This document shows positions 53,552 to 62,700 of a stretch of DNA of 64,000 bases, piece by piece; within the stretch, counting starts at the first letter, position 1; every line of letters starts with the position of its first letter. Origin of the DNA: Fibrobacter sp. UWB2 (GTDB taxonomy: Bacteria; Fibrobacterota; Fibrobacteria; Fibrobacterales; Fibrobacteraceae). The stretch is from contig NZ_MWQK01000002.1 of NCBI RefSeq assembly GCF_002210425.1, forward strand, positions 496,001-560,000, read 5' to 3'. The notes below the pieces were generated by a model. That model was not told where the DNA came from. It saw nothing but the letters and a program-made list of their open reading frames with translations, and did no database searches. The position numbers and the translations under genes were made by a program.

Positions 53552-54469
53552 ATGATCAATATCTTTGAATATTTGAATTACCGCGATTTTTTGAAAGACG
53601 CCTACGAAGAGCGCCATGCAAGCGATTGGCGTTTTAGCCATCGTTTTATTGCCGAAAAAGCGGGCTTCGATTCATCGATGTTCAATAAGATTTTGCAGGG
53701 CAAACGCAATTTGACCGACCGCATTGTCGAAGTTTTTGCGTCTATCTTTTGCAGTGACGAACGCGAAAAAGCGTACTTTGCAAACATGGTTGCTTTTAAC
53801 CAGGCTAAAACGCATACCGAAAGCCGTCAATTCCTGGAAAAGCTTGTCGCGTCCAAGGAATGCAAGGTGGAAAACTTGGCGAAGGACCAGTTTGAATATT
53901 TTGACCATTGGTACCATGCTGTCGTTCGTGAACTTGTGACTTTTTACCCGTATGTGGGTGACGATGCCGCCTTGGGCCTTATGGTGCGCCCGCCGATTTC
54001 TGCAAGTCAGGTCAAGTCTTCGATTGCGCTTTTGGAACGCTTGTCGATGATCAAGAAAAACGAGCAAACAGGATTTTATGAACAAACGCAAGGTCTTGTT
54101 TCAAGTGGCTTTGAATCGTACAATACGGCGGTGAACGCTTACATCCAACAGAATCTGGACGTGGCGCAAACGGCGATGGACCGCTTTGATCGCGGTGAAC
54201 GCAATCTTTCGACGCTCGCATTTGGTTGTGACGAAACGACTTATAAAGAGCTTGTCGAAATGGTGCGCAGGTTCCGTCGCGAAGTGCTTGCTAAAGTAGG
54301 TGCGTGTCAAAAGCCGAATCGCGTTTTCCAGCTCGGCATGCAGCTTTTTCCGCTTTCGGACCCGTATCCGCCACCGCAGAGGCGTGGTCGCAAGCGCCGC
54401 ATTCGCGGTGCAGAAATGCAGCAATCTCGCGAACCTGAAGAAGTTCAAGGGGGCAATCATGAAAACTAG
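53552..54469 (+). CDS. TIGR02147/DUF4423-type regulator
   Basis: A 305-residue protein of the Fibrobacter TIGR02147 family. It begins INIFEYLNYRDFLKDAYEERH, has an HTH-like region (FSHRFIAEKAGFDSSMFNKILQGKRNLT) and the DUF4423-type domain (DHWYHAVVRELVTF, then FGCDETTYKELVEMVRRFRREVL). The C-terminus is basic and Pro-rich (PPPQRRGRKRRIRG), likely DNA- or membrane-associated. Members often sit next to secreted proteins. Here the last 11 bases overlap the PL1 lipoprotein gene, so the two are coupled. It may control the pectin genes (inference). Confidence 0.85.
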   Translation: MINIFEYLNYRDFLKDAYEERHASDWRFSHRFIAEKAGFDSSMFNKILQGKRNLTDRIVEVFASIFCSDEREKAYFANMVAFNQAKTHTESRQFLEKLVASKECKVENLAKDQFEYFDHWYHAVVRELVTFYPYVGDDAALGLMVRPPISASQVKSSIALLERLSMIKKNEQTGFYEQTQGLVSSGFESYNTAVNAYIQQNLDVAQTAMDRFDRGERNLSTLAFGCDETTYKELVEMVRRFRREVLAKVGACQKPNRVFQLGMQLFPLSDPYPPPQRRGRKRRIRGAEMQQSREPEEVQGGNHEN

Positions 54470-56153
54470 TTGGATGACGGTTGCTCAAATGCGCTTGTTG
54501 GCTTTGCTTGGCGTGATTTCTTTTGGCCTTGTGGCTTGTGGTGATAACGGCAAAGTGGCTGGTGGCACCGAAGCCGAGTCAACTATTGCTTTGTATGTTC
54601 AAATGGCGGATGGAACGCCCGCTTCGATGGCGCGCGTCCGCATTTTGCCGGACAATTACCTTTCTAGCGGCCCTGCGGAAAATGCTTGGAACGAAACAGA
54701 TGAGGATGGGCAAGTCTCGTTTGAAGTCCGTAACGGCCGCTACACCATTGAAGCTCGTAACGTGAACAAGTCTGAGGCTTCGGGCGCTGTGCATTCTGTA
54801 GCTCTTGCCAAATCGGATTCCAAGGTCGATACCATCAAGCTTGGCGAGCTTTCGTCTATCGAAGGTTATGTGGTGCTTGGTGAATCGCCTGTCGTTCGCG
54901 TGGCGGGTCTTGACCGTTACGTTGTTCCTGATAGTACGGGCCATTTTGTGATTGACTCGCTTCCGCAGGGAAGCTTCGATGTGCAAATTGGCGACCCGGA
55001 AGAAGTCCATTCGACGGTGGTGCAATCCAATGCGGGGGACACTTTGTTTGTGGATGGTTCCGACACGTCATCGACCATTAAGGTGGTGATGTCGAAAACG
55101 TCAACTGCAACGGAATACCCTGAGAGCGACTGGAGCGCTCACGATGAATTGCTCAAACAAATTCAAGGCTATGCTGCAGGGACGCTCGGAGCTTCTGGCC
55201 GAACCGACAGCACGGGGAAAATTGAAAAGACCGAAGGCGAAATTTGCATTGTTACGACAACGGATGATTTAATTGATGTTGTCGACTCTTCAAAGGTGGA
55301 TTCGTTGGGAAATTACGGGACGAAGGTCGCCTTGTCCCAGGGCTCTTTCCGTGAATGCGCCGAGAAGGAAACACCTGTCTGGATTCTTTTTGAAAAAGAT
55401 GGTACGTATAATTTACGCTCTCCACTGCGAATAAAGTCTGATAAAACTGTGGACGGCCGTGGGCGCGATATTCGCATTACCGGTATGGGAATTTTGACAA
55501 ATGAATCGTCCAATCTCATTTTTGAAAACTTGACTTTTACGGCGCCTGCGATAACAGCTCATGATACAACAAGCCGTCGCGCTCTCTCGATCCACAACCG
55601 CACGCACCACGTTTGGGTGGACCATTGTACGTTCGAAGAATATCCGTTAATTCTGGTGGATGTCAAGCGCGGTTCAAATGCGGTTACGCTCTCGTGGAAT
55701 CGTTTTGAAAATGCACAGTCAGGCATTTTATTTGGGCTGGAACCGGACCTTTTCGTTGATTCAGCACAGACGTTGACTTTGCATCACAATTACTTCTCGA
55801 ACTTGGAACTTCGAGGCGTGCTTGCGCGTCGTGGTAAAATTCATGCCTATAACAATTTCATCTACGATGTGGGGGATGCTGGAATGGAATGCTCGGATTC
55901 GGCGTCTTGTTACATTGAAGGTAATGTTTACAATAACAATGTGCCTGTTCGGGACTATCGCCTGAAAATTGAAGATGGCTCGCCGGATAAGGCTACGGAA
56001 GGCTATGTTTACATGATAGACAACTGGTTTGGCCGTAGTGGCGAAAATATTTCAGGCGATGCACTTGGGTTTAGGCCTGCTTACAAGGTCTCTGTAGATG
56101 ATTCTAGCGCGGAGTTGGCGGTCCGTGTGAGGAATGAAGCCGGTCCTCGGTAA
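54459..56153 (+). CDS. pectate lyase family 1 (PL1) lipoprotein
   Basis: A 564-residue lipoprotein (signal ending GVISFGLVACGD). An N-terminal carboxypeptidase-regulatory-like region (LYVQMADGTPASMARVRILP, GYVVLGESPVVRVAG) precedes a right-handed beta-helix. Helix features match PL1: VWVDHCTFEEYP, VDVKRGSNAVTLSWNRFEN, and LRGVLARRGKIHAYNNFIY where the catalytic Arg lies. The usual DGLID before KRGS is replaced by LILVD, so the calcium site should be checked. ATG 54459 has AAGGGGG 7 bases upstream and overlaps the regulator gene by 11 bases. Likely cuts homogalacturonan at the cell surface. Confidence 0.86.
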   Translation: MKTSWMTVAQMRLLALLGVISFGLVACGDNGKVAGGTEAESTIALYVQMADGTPASMARVRILPDNYLSSGPAENAWNETDEDGQVSFEVRNGRYTIEARNVNKSEASGAVHSVALAKSDSKVDTIKLGELSSIEGYVVLGESPVVRVAGLDRYVVPDSTGHFVIDSLPQGSFDVQIGDPEEVHSTVVQSNAGDTLFVDGSDTSSTIKVVMSKTSTATEYPESDWSAHDELLKQIQGYAAGTLGASGRTDSTGKIEKTEGEICIVTTTDDLIDVVDSSKVDSLGNYGTKVALSQGSFRECAEKETPVWILFEKDGTYNLRSPLRIKSDKTVDGRGRDIRITGMGILTNESSNLIFENLTFTAPAITAHDTTSRRALSIHNRTHHVWVDHCTFEEYPLILVDVKRGSNAVTLSWNRFENAQSGILFGLEPDLFVDSAQTLTLHHNYFSNLELRGVLARRGKIHAYNNFIYDVGDAGMECSDSASCYIEGNVYNNNVPVRDYRLKIEDGSPDKATEGYVYMIDNWFGRSGENISGDALGFRPAYKVSVDDSSAELAVRVRNEAGPR

Positions 56154-56807
56154 TTACATTCCCCAGTGACGTTCGTTGGGCTTGAAATCCTTAACCTTGA
56201 TTAAAAAGCCGTACTGCAACGGCAAGAAGTTGCTGTGGGCGAGAAACCTCGGCATAAACTTGAGCTGTTTTCTAATGCCTATAGTCTGCTCAATTTCGAG
56301 ACCGTTTTCTTTTGCGAAACGGCGGAAGCTCTTTTTGGTCCAGAACGTCTTGTGGTTGATGTCCAGGACGCCATAGCAGCGTTCGCCCTGGTCTACGCGC
56401 ACATAGCGGAAGTCGCGGAACACGAGAATCTGGAAAATCGTCTCGATGCTCAAGAAGTTCGGAAGTGAAATCAGGATGTGGCCTTCCGGATTTAGATGCT
56501 TCTTGCAGAAGTTGATCATGTCTACCGGGTCGTTTACATGTTCCAAGACATCGCAAATGACAATGAGGTCGAACTTGCGGTCTTCGGTGTACTGTTCGTA
56601 AAAGACGTGGTGGTATTCGTTGAACCCGCCTGGAACCTTGTCCGCAGTCTGCATATCTTCGCGATTTTCGGGCTCGATGGCGACCTTGTAGGCGTCTTTC
56701 GGGTAAAGAACGCAGTTTCTGCCGGATCCGGCTCCGATTTCTAGAACACTTTTAACATCGGGCGGAACGAGAATGGCAATATCACGGCGAACTTTATTTG
56801 GGTACAT
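56154..56807 (-). CDS. class I SAM-dependent methyltransferase (UbiG/methyltransf_11-like)
   Basis: A 217-residue methyltransferase. Motif I is SVLEIGAGSGRNCVLYP; the motif II acidic residue is in VAIEPENRED; the motif IV region is FDLIVICDVLEHVNDP, and LNPEGHILISLPN follows. This layout is common in polysaccharide- or lipid-associated methyltransferases; no substrate can be named. It is convergent with the PL1 gene (the stop codons nearly touch) and divergent from glyA, with AGGAT before the ATG. Confidence 0.85.
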   Translation of the reverse strand: MYPNKVRRDIAILVPPDVKSVLEIGAGSGRNCVLYPKDAYKVAIEPENREDMQTADKVPGGFNEYHHVFYEQYTEDRKFDLIVICDVLEHVNDPVDMINFCKKHLNPEGHILISLPNFLSIETIFQILVFRDFRYVRVDQGERCYGVLDINHKTFWTKKSFRRFAKENGLEIEQTIGIRKQLKFMPRFLAHSNFLPLQYGFLIKVKDFKPNERHWGM

Positions 56808-56876
56808 GGTCTATCCTTTTGGGGGTAATATACAAAATTTTACTATATTTGCGGTGCGAACTTTAAAGGAGCTATA

Positions 56877-58160
56877 ATGCTTAAATCTACATTGCAACAG
56901 ACCGATCCGGAAATCTATAACATCATCCAGAAGGAAGCCGAACGCCAGGAATATGGTATCGAACTTATCGCTTCTGAAAACTACACTTCCAAGGCTGTGA
57001 TGGAAGCCATGGGTTCTGTGCTCACGAACAAGTACAGTGAAGGTTACGTTGGCAAGCGCTACTACGGTGGTAACGAAGTTATCGACGAAATGGAAGCTCT
57101 CGCTATCGATCGTTGCAAGAAGCTCTTTGGTTGCGACCATGTGAACATCCAGCCGCTTTCCGGTTCTCCGGCTAACGCTGCCGTGTACTTCGCCGTTCTC
57201 AAACCGGGCGACAAGGTCCTCGGCCTCAAGCTCGACCACGGTGGACACCTTTCTCACGGTCATCCGGTGAACTTCTCCGGCATGCTCTACAACTTCGTGC
57301 AGTACGAAGTCGATAAGGAAACTGGTCGCATCGATATGGACAAGGTCCGCGAAATTGCTCTTCGCGAAAAGCCGAAGATGATTCTCGCTGGTTTCTCTGC
57401 CTACAGCCGTAACCTCGACTGGAAGCGCTTCAAGGAAATCGCAGACGAAGTTGGCGCTCTCACGATGGCTGACATTTCTCACATTGCAGGCCTCATCGCC
57501 GGTAAGGCTATCGATTCTCCGGTGCCGTATTTCGACATCGTGACGACCACGACCCACAAGACTCTCCGTGGCCCGCGTTCCGCTATCATCATGTGCAAGG
57601 ACCGCACGATCCAGAAGATGGTGAAGGGCGAACTCAAGGAAGTTTCCCTCGCTAAGGAAATTGACAAGGGCGTGTTCCCGGGCATGCAGGGTGGTCCGCA
57701 CGACCACATCAACGCCGGTAAGGCCGTTGCATTCCTCGAAGCTTTGCAGCCGGAATTCCAGGTCTATGCAAAGAATGTTATCAAGAACGCTCAGGCTCTC
57801 TGCGCCGAAATGCAGAAGCTCGGCTACAAGGTCATCAGCGATGGTACCGACAACCACCTCATCGTTGTCGATATGACTTCTAAGGGCGTTTCCGGTAAGG
57901 AAGCTGAAGTTGCCATGGAAAAGGTCGGCATCTCCTGCAGCCGTTCTACGATTCCGTTCGATCCGCGCAAGCCGATGGACCCGTCCGGTGTTCGTCTCGG
58001 TACTGCTGCTATCACGACCCGTGGCTTCGACGAAGAAGACACCCGCGAAGTGGCACGCATCATCGACCGCGCTATCCAGGCTAAGGATGACGAAGCAGCT
58101 CTCGCCAAGATTCGCGAAGACATCGTCGCTCTCTGCAAGAAGCACCCGCTTTACAAATAA
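56877..58160 (+). CDS. glyA: serine hydroxymethyltransferase
   Basis: PLP enzyme converting serine and tetrahydrofolate to glycine and methylene-THF. The N-terminal ELIASENYTSKAVMEAMGS, the PLP Lys motif TTTTHKTLRGPRS (about residue 229) and GTAAITTRGFDEED are diagnostic. The length of 427 is standard. AAAGGAG lies 7 bases before the ATG, and TATATT at 56845 gives a -10 element with a normal leader. Codon use is strongly biased (AAG, GGT, CGC), as for a highly expressed gene. Two terminators follow. Confidence 0.98.
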   Translation: MLKSTLQQTDPEIYNIIQKEAERQEYGIELIASENYTSKAVMEAMGSVLTNKYSEGYVGKRYYGGNEVIDEMEALAIDRCKKLFGCDHVNIQPLSGSPANAAVYFAVLKPGDKVLGLKLDHGGHLSHGHPVNFSGMLYNFVQYEVDKETGRIDMDKVREIALREKPKMILAGFSAYSRNLDWKRFKEIADEVGALTMADISHIAGLIAGKAIDSPVPYFDIVTTTTHKTLRGPRSAIIMCKDRTIQKMVKGELKEVSLAKEIDKGVFPGMQGGPHDHINAGKAVAFLEALQPEFQVYAKNVIKNAQALCAEMQKLGYKVISDGTDNHLIVVDMTSKGVSGKEAEVAMEKVGISCSRSTIPFDPRKPMDPSGVRLGTAAITTRGFDEEDTREVARIIDRAIQAKDDEAALAKIREDIVALCKKHPLYK

Positions 58161-58216
58161 GACCGCTCGGCTCTTATGCAAGGCGGGGACTCCGTCTTCG
58201 CCTCGCTCTCGCAACC

Positions 58217-58243
58217 GCCCCAGTTTAATAACTGGGGCTTTGT
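58217..58243 (+). terminator. glyA terminator
   Basis: GCCCCAGTT (58217-58225) pairs with AACTGGGGC (58230-58238) and is followed by TTTG. Confidence 0.75.
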
Positions 58244-58283
58244 TGCTCACGGAGTAAAATGTAGCGGGGTGAACGCTCCGCGC

Positions 58284-58327
58284 ATTACGTCATCCTGAGC
58301 GAAGCCGTAAGGCGGAGTCGAAGGATC
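58284..58327 (+). repeat. dispersed 'GTCATCCTGA ... AGGATCC' repeat
   Basis: GTCATCCTGAGCGAAGCCG and then AAGGCGGAG, ending in GAAGGATCC. It is the opposite orientation of the copy before folK. Confidence 0.55.
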
Positions 58328-58338
58328 CTGTGAATTTT

Positions 58339-58366
58339 GCCCTCGATTAAAATCGAGGGCTTTTTT
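58339..58366 (+). terminator. strong intrinsic terminator
   Basis: GCCCTCGATT (58339-58348) pairs perfectly with AATCGAGGGC (58351-58360) and is followed by six T residues. It is a second stop after glyA. Confidence 0.85.
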
Positions 58367-58437
58367 GATGTGTTTTTTTTATAGCTTGTTTTGTATATTG
58401 CGGACAAAAAAATGGTTCATTTGTAGTGAGCGTTGGA

Positions 58438-59250
58438 ATGAATAATATTTATGCTCTTATTTTGTCTATCGCAATGTTTTTCCTTGCCGCGTGCGGTGAA
58501 AGCGACTCGTCTGTGAATCCCGTTGATGACACGGGTTCCTCTCTATCATCTTATGAAAAATCCTGTAGCAGTTCCGCAAAATCAAGTAGCTCTGTAAAAC
58601 CTAAATCAAGTGAGTCCGCAAAAAAAGTTAATGAAGATTGTGTTTATGATGCAAAGGCAAATACGCTCAAAGATTTGCGTGATGGACAAACGTATAAAAC
58701 GGTAAAAATTGGTAATCAGGTATGGATGGCGGAAAACCTCAACTACAAAACTGTAGATAGCTATTGTTATAACAATAACGACAAAAATTGCTCTAAATAC
58801 GGACGACTTTATACTTGGACAGCTGCAATGGATAGTGTTGGCGTATTTAGTGAAAATGGCGAAGGCTGCGGTTATGGCAAGAAATGTTCGCCAACGTATC
58901 CAGTGCGTGGAATTTGCTTTAACGGATGGCATATTCCTGATGCTAGCGAATGGAATAGGTTGTTTGCGATGGCAGACGATTCTATTGGAACAAAACTCAA
59001 GTCTGTATCGGGTTGGAGTTTTAACAGTGGAAATGGCACGGATTTATTCGGCTTTTCGGCTCTTCCTGCGGGACACAGGGATTTTATTGGCGGTTTCTAT
59101 GGCGATAGTACCGAAGCGTATTTTTGGAGCTCTACAGAACGTGATTGGTATAATGCTCGCTATGTGGGGCTGCAAAAACATAATAGTGAGGGGGCTCGAT
59201 GGGGGCTCGAAAAGGACAAAGCCATTTCCATCCGTTGTGTTAAAGACTAA
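58438..59250 (+). CDS. lipoprotein with Fibrobacter major paralogous domain (TIGR02145-like), second copy
   Basis: A 270-residue lipoprotein with lipobox FLAACGE and a Ser-rich spacer before the domain. The domain shows DLRDGQTYKTVKIGNQVWMA, NLNYK, YGRLYTWTAAMDSVG, GICFNGWHIPDASEWNRLF and the end SIRCVKD. It matches the protein at 44088 in all landmarks. Function unknown. ATG 58438 is used because it starts the signal peptide; a GTG four codons upstream is also possible. Codon use here is more AT-rich than in glyA. Confidence 0.9.
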   Translation: MNNIYALILSIAMFFLAACGESDSSVNPVDDTGSSLSSYEKSCSSSAKSSSSVKPKSSESAKKVNEDCVYDAKANTLKDLRDGQTYKTVKIGNQVWMAENLNYKTVDSYCYNNNDKNCSKYGRLYTWTAAMDSVGVFSENGEGCGYGKKCSPTYPVRGICFNGWHIPDASEWNRLFAMADDSIGTKLKSVSGWSFNSGNGTDLFGFSALPAGHRDFIGGFYGDSTEAYFWSSTERDWYNARYVGLQKHNSEGARWGLEKDKAISIRCVKD

Positions 59251-59333
59251 TTTCTCATTTTGTCAACGATTAACCTAGCCTAAAAACGCCTAATTTCGCA
59301 AAATAAGCATATATTCCATACGGGAGATATTGT

Positions 59334-59456
59334 ATGGTATGTTTTAAAACTTCTCTTTGCGCGGCGTTTTCGCTTGCTGTTTCTACTTTTGCTGGCCCAA
59401 TCATGACGGTTCCTTGGAACGGTCATCCGGGCGCAGCCAAACTTGTTTGGACATGA
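59334..59456 (+). pseudogene. truncated copy of the CE4 polysaccharide deacetylase gene start
   Basis: A 40-codon frame with a GGGAGATAT ribosome site. It encodes a signal peptide and GPIMTVPWNGHPGAAK, then a stop. The gene at 63525 begins with the same elements (GPITTVPWNGHPGAA) and continues as a full deacetylase. So this is a duplicated 5' end that lost the rest of the gene. Confidence 0.75.
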
Positions 59457-59752
59457 CCGAGACCAGCATTTAACGCCGTTGGCGTTCGTGGCTGCGGTTA
59501 TGCCATATCTGAATACAAGTATTCAGTTGCGTCATAACCTTGCACACTATTGGTACTTGAACGAAGTGAATGTACAAGTAGACAGTGGTTAGGAATTGCT
59601 GCTGGACACTGCTGTTGTCATTCTGGAGCCACGCAGTGGCGATAGAATCCAAACAAGTGTTGTCTGTAGAGGACACTTTGCAAAGCTCGCCCTTTTTTTG
59701 TGTGATTTTGTACGCTTCCCGTTTTAGATTTATCCCCAAAAAAGGTGTCGGG
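59457..59752. other. non-coding stretch with stacked hairpins and a dispersed repeat
   Basis: Three perfect stems: AACGCC/GGCGTT (59472-59486), GGTTATG/CATAACC (59496-59539), and nested CTGAATAC/GTATTCAG (59509-59526). GTCATTCTGGAGCC...GATAGAATCC at 59616-59653 belongs to the dispersed repeat family. No convincing gene is seen. Confidence 0.45.
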
Positions 59753-62700
59753 ATGTTGAAAAAATATGTGTTAGGGCTGTTTCTAGGCATTACGGCTGCT
59801 TTTGCAAGCGGCCAACAAAAAACAATTGCTTTCTTTACTCCGTGGTCGAATACGAATGCTGTCCTTTATATGGGCGGCGATTCTGTAGCCACCATGACTT
59901 CGCTTGAAAATTACTGCGGGTGGTTCAAGGCTACGGTAGATGCCCCTGAAAGCGATTTCAAGGTTTACTTTAAACAGACCGTCGGATTTAATTATGTCGG
60001 CGCCGAAGGCTTGGTCTCGACGGAACCGACTATGGCGACTGAAATTGCGCTTGATTCTGTGGCGGCCCTTTCGGATACGATTTGGGTTCAAGGCTACAAG
60101 ACGGATGTGCCCGCGCTATTTTCGAAATATCCTGGCGTTCTTGGCGATTGCCCGCTAAAGAAAATTCCTGTGACGGTTTACGACTGGCTTCATGGAACTA
60201 AGGGCGATGGAGACGGTAGCGGTAAAAATGGCGACCCGGCAAACGGTGTGAGCGCTGATTTTGGGTCGGGAGGATGCTCTGGCAAATCGAAGGCTGTGAC
60301 GGGCATGGTCGAATACAATCTCGGTCCAAACGGCGTTCCTGTTCGTGCAAATCCGTTCCCGGAAAACTGCAAGATTACGGATCATTTGGATAGCTGGTTC
60401 TTGCCACAGGTTATCGGCATGGATACTGCGGGTAACGAGTACACCAATATGACTTGCCGCGACCTTTATGTTTCTTTGGACGATGATGGATTTTGGCTTG
60501 CAGAAGTGTCGAAAGACCGCATATCGGAAGGCAACGAAAAGAATTCAGATGGCATGTTCCTACTGGATGATTTTGAATATCTCGATGATGCAAAGACCGT
60601 TCCGAATCCTTATTTTGACCAACTTAAGGGAACAAAAATCGGCAAGCATAATTTTGGCTATACTGCAAAAATTCAGGCGACCTTTGAATATGTTCCAGGG
60701 CAGTATTTTGATTTTTATGGAGACGATGACGTTTGGGTGTTTATTGATAATCGATTGGCTGTAGATATCGGTGGCCAGCACGCCCAAGTGGCGGGTGCCG
60801 TGGATCTCGATACGATTGGTCAAAATACTGGGAACAAGCTTATTCCTGGAAAGACTTATGATTTCCACATTTTTTACGTTGAACGCCATACGGGTTCCTC
60901 GAATTTCCGCATGCGCACCTCCATTGACTTGCATGTGGATGCGTCGATTTTCTTGACGTCTGATAATCGCGATGAAGGAAAGCGTTTTGAAATTTGGCAA
61001 ATCAATAAGAAAAATAAGCTGTCTTGCAATTACGATGCAAATTCAACGGAACTGGATACGATTGGAGGCGCCTCTACGTTTACGCTCACCGGCGGAAATC
61101 TTGCAGAACCTGAAATTCTTGATGTCGGAACGCATTACGAAGGCATCGTAATTACAAGCGATTCGACATTCTACATTGACTCGGCGGCGATTGTGTCGAA
61201 TGTTGCCCTTGCTCCTGGTCATTACTTCTTGGAAATTACGTTGAAGGCAGATCCCAGCCAAAAGACTAAAGTTGAAATTACGGTTCCCTCTTATGCGGTG
61301 CCAAGCGTTGCTTTTATGAAGACGGATTGGACTATTCTCGGGAAAAATGTTTCTGGCGATACTGCGCAAATTGGCGAATGGGCGTATGCGACCTATCAAG
61401 TGAATATTGCCTTCTTTGAAGAATGGGCGAAGGTCAACAATTACAATCGAAAGATAAATCTATCATTCTCCGATGTGAATATTGATATTTTGGATACTGT
61501 GGACGGAAATAAAATCAATGCTGTGAATTTGGATGCAAATGGAAAAGCAACATTCTTTGTCCGTGCTAATGCGCCTGTGTCGGGCGTGACGCTTACGGCG
61601 AAGGGTGCTGCTGCAGGTGTGTCCGTGTGGACGGACCTTGTGTTTGCGGCTCCGCCGGTTCCCCGTGTGTCAAATGCCATTGCGATTGACCGAAACGGTG
61701 ATGGTCGTGCCGATAGTTTGTATGTGCATTTTGATAAATCTCTCAAGCAAAAGAGCAAACTCGATTCTATCCAGTTTACTTTTGGGGAATCGTTTAATAC
61801 GACCTCCAAGTTTACGATTGTCAATGAAAATGATATTGTAATTACGGCTGAAAACTTGACTCCGCAAAATTGCTCTGGGGATGTGTGCGGCTTTGGAAGC
61901 AAGGTCTTTACAGGGGGCACCTCGGACGTTTATGTCGGAAGTTTAAACAATTGGTTTACCTATGAAGACAAAGGAAAGACTGGTCGCTTCTATATGGAAA
62001 ATGAACCCATTGCTGATGGGGTCGGGCCTGTTATTCTTACGGCTGTAAAATCAAAAAATAATAGTGGAAATGTAATGCTCGTGCTTACTTTCAGCGAAAC
62101 CGTGTCCGATGAATCCAAAAAGAATTTTGTACAAATGTTCGATTTCCTCTGTGTACGTTCAGGAGAAAATCGTACTCCTGAAAATCCGATGCTGCAAGGA
62201 GGGGCTGATAAAACCATGTGGCTCATTTACGGGGCGACTGCAAAAGATGCGGTGCTCCCGACTAGTGGTGATCGCGTTCGTTTTACCGTTGATGGAATTG
62301 TTACAGACCTTGCACAAAATAAGGCCCATAAAGAGAACCCTTGGGTTGTCATAGCCGGGAATCAGGAACTTTCTCTTGAAAGTCCCAATGTGGTACTGAT
62401 TGGCGAAGATCCTTATGATATCATCAAGAAGGATGCCGTTACACAGGCTCTGCTTATTCCTAACACAGCGCAGAATGCTCAGGAAATAGGGGATTCTCTT
62501 GGCGTTCAGGGAAGTCTTGTCGATTTCGATGTCTCGAAAATTATGATTGAACAGACTCAGACTGCAGTGAATCATCTTGATGCGTTTATTGAATCTCGAA
62601 TTGATAATACGGTCCACTACGACACCACCGTTACAAGCATCAGCGAAGAAGAAGCTCTTGTGCAACTTTTTAACGACATCCGTACCGTAGTTGTGGATAC

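Larger units (their letters stand above)
58161..58437. other. intergenic region with two terminators and a dispersed repeat
   Basis: Holds the glyA terminator, the GTCATCCTGA...AGGATCC repeat at 58284-58327, a second strong terminator, and TATATT at about 58392 as a -10 for the next gene. No gene is seen. Confidence 0.5.

Noticed and set aside
59585-59752. Longer N-terminus for the fibro-slime protein
   Set aside because: The stretch lies in repeat DNA and would put a non-signal sequence before a good signal peptide.
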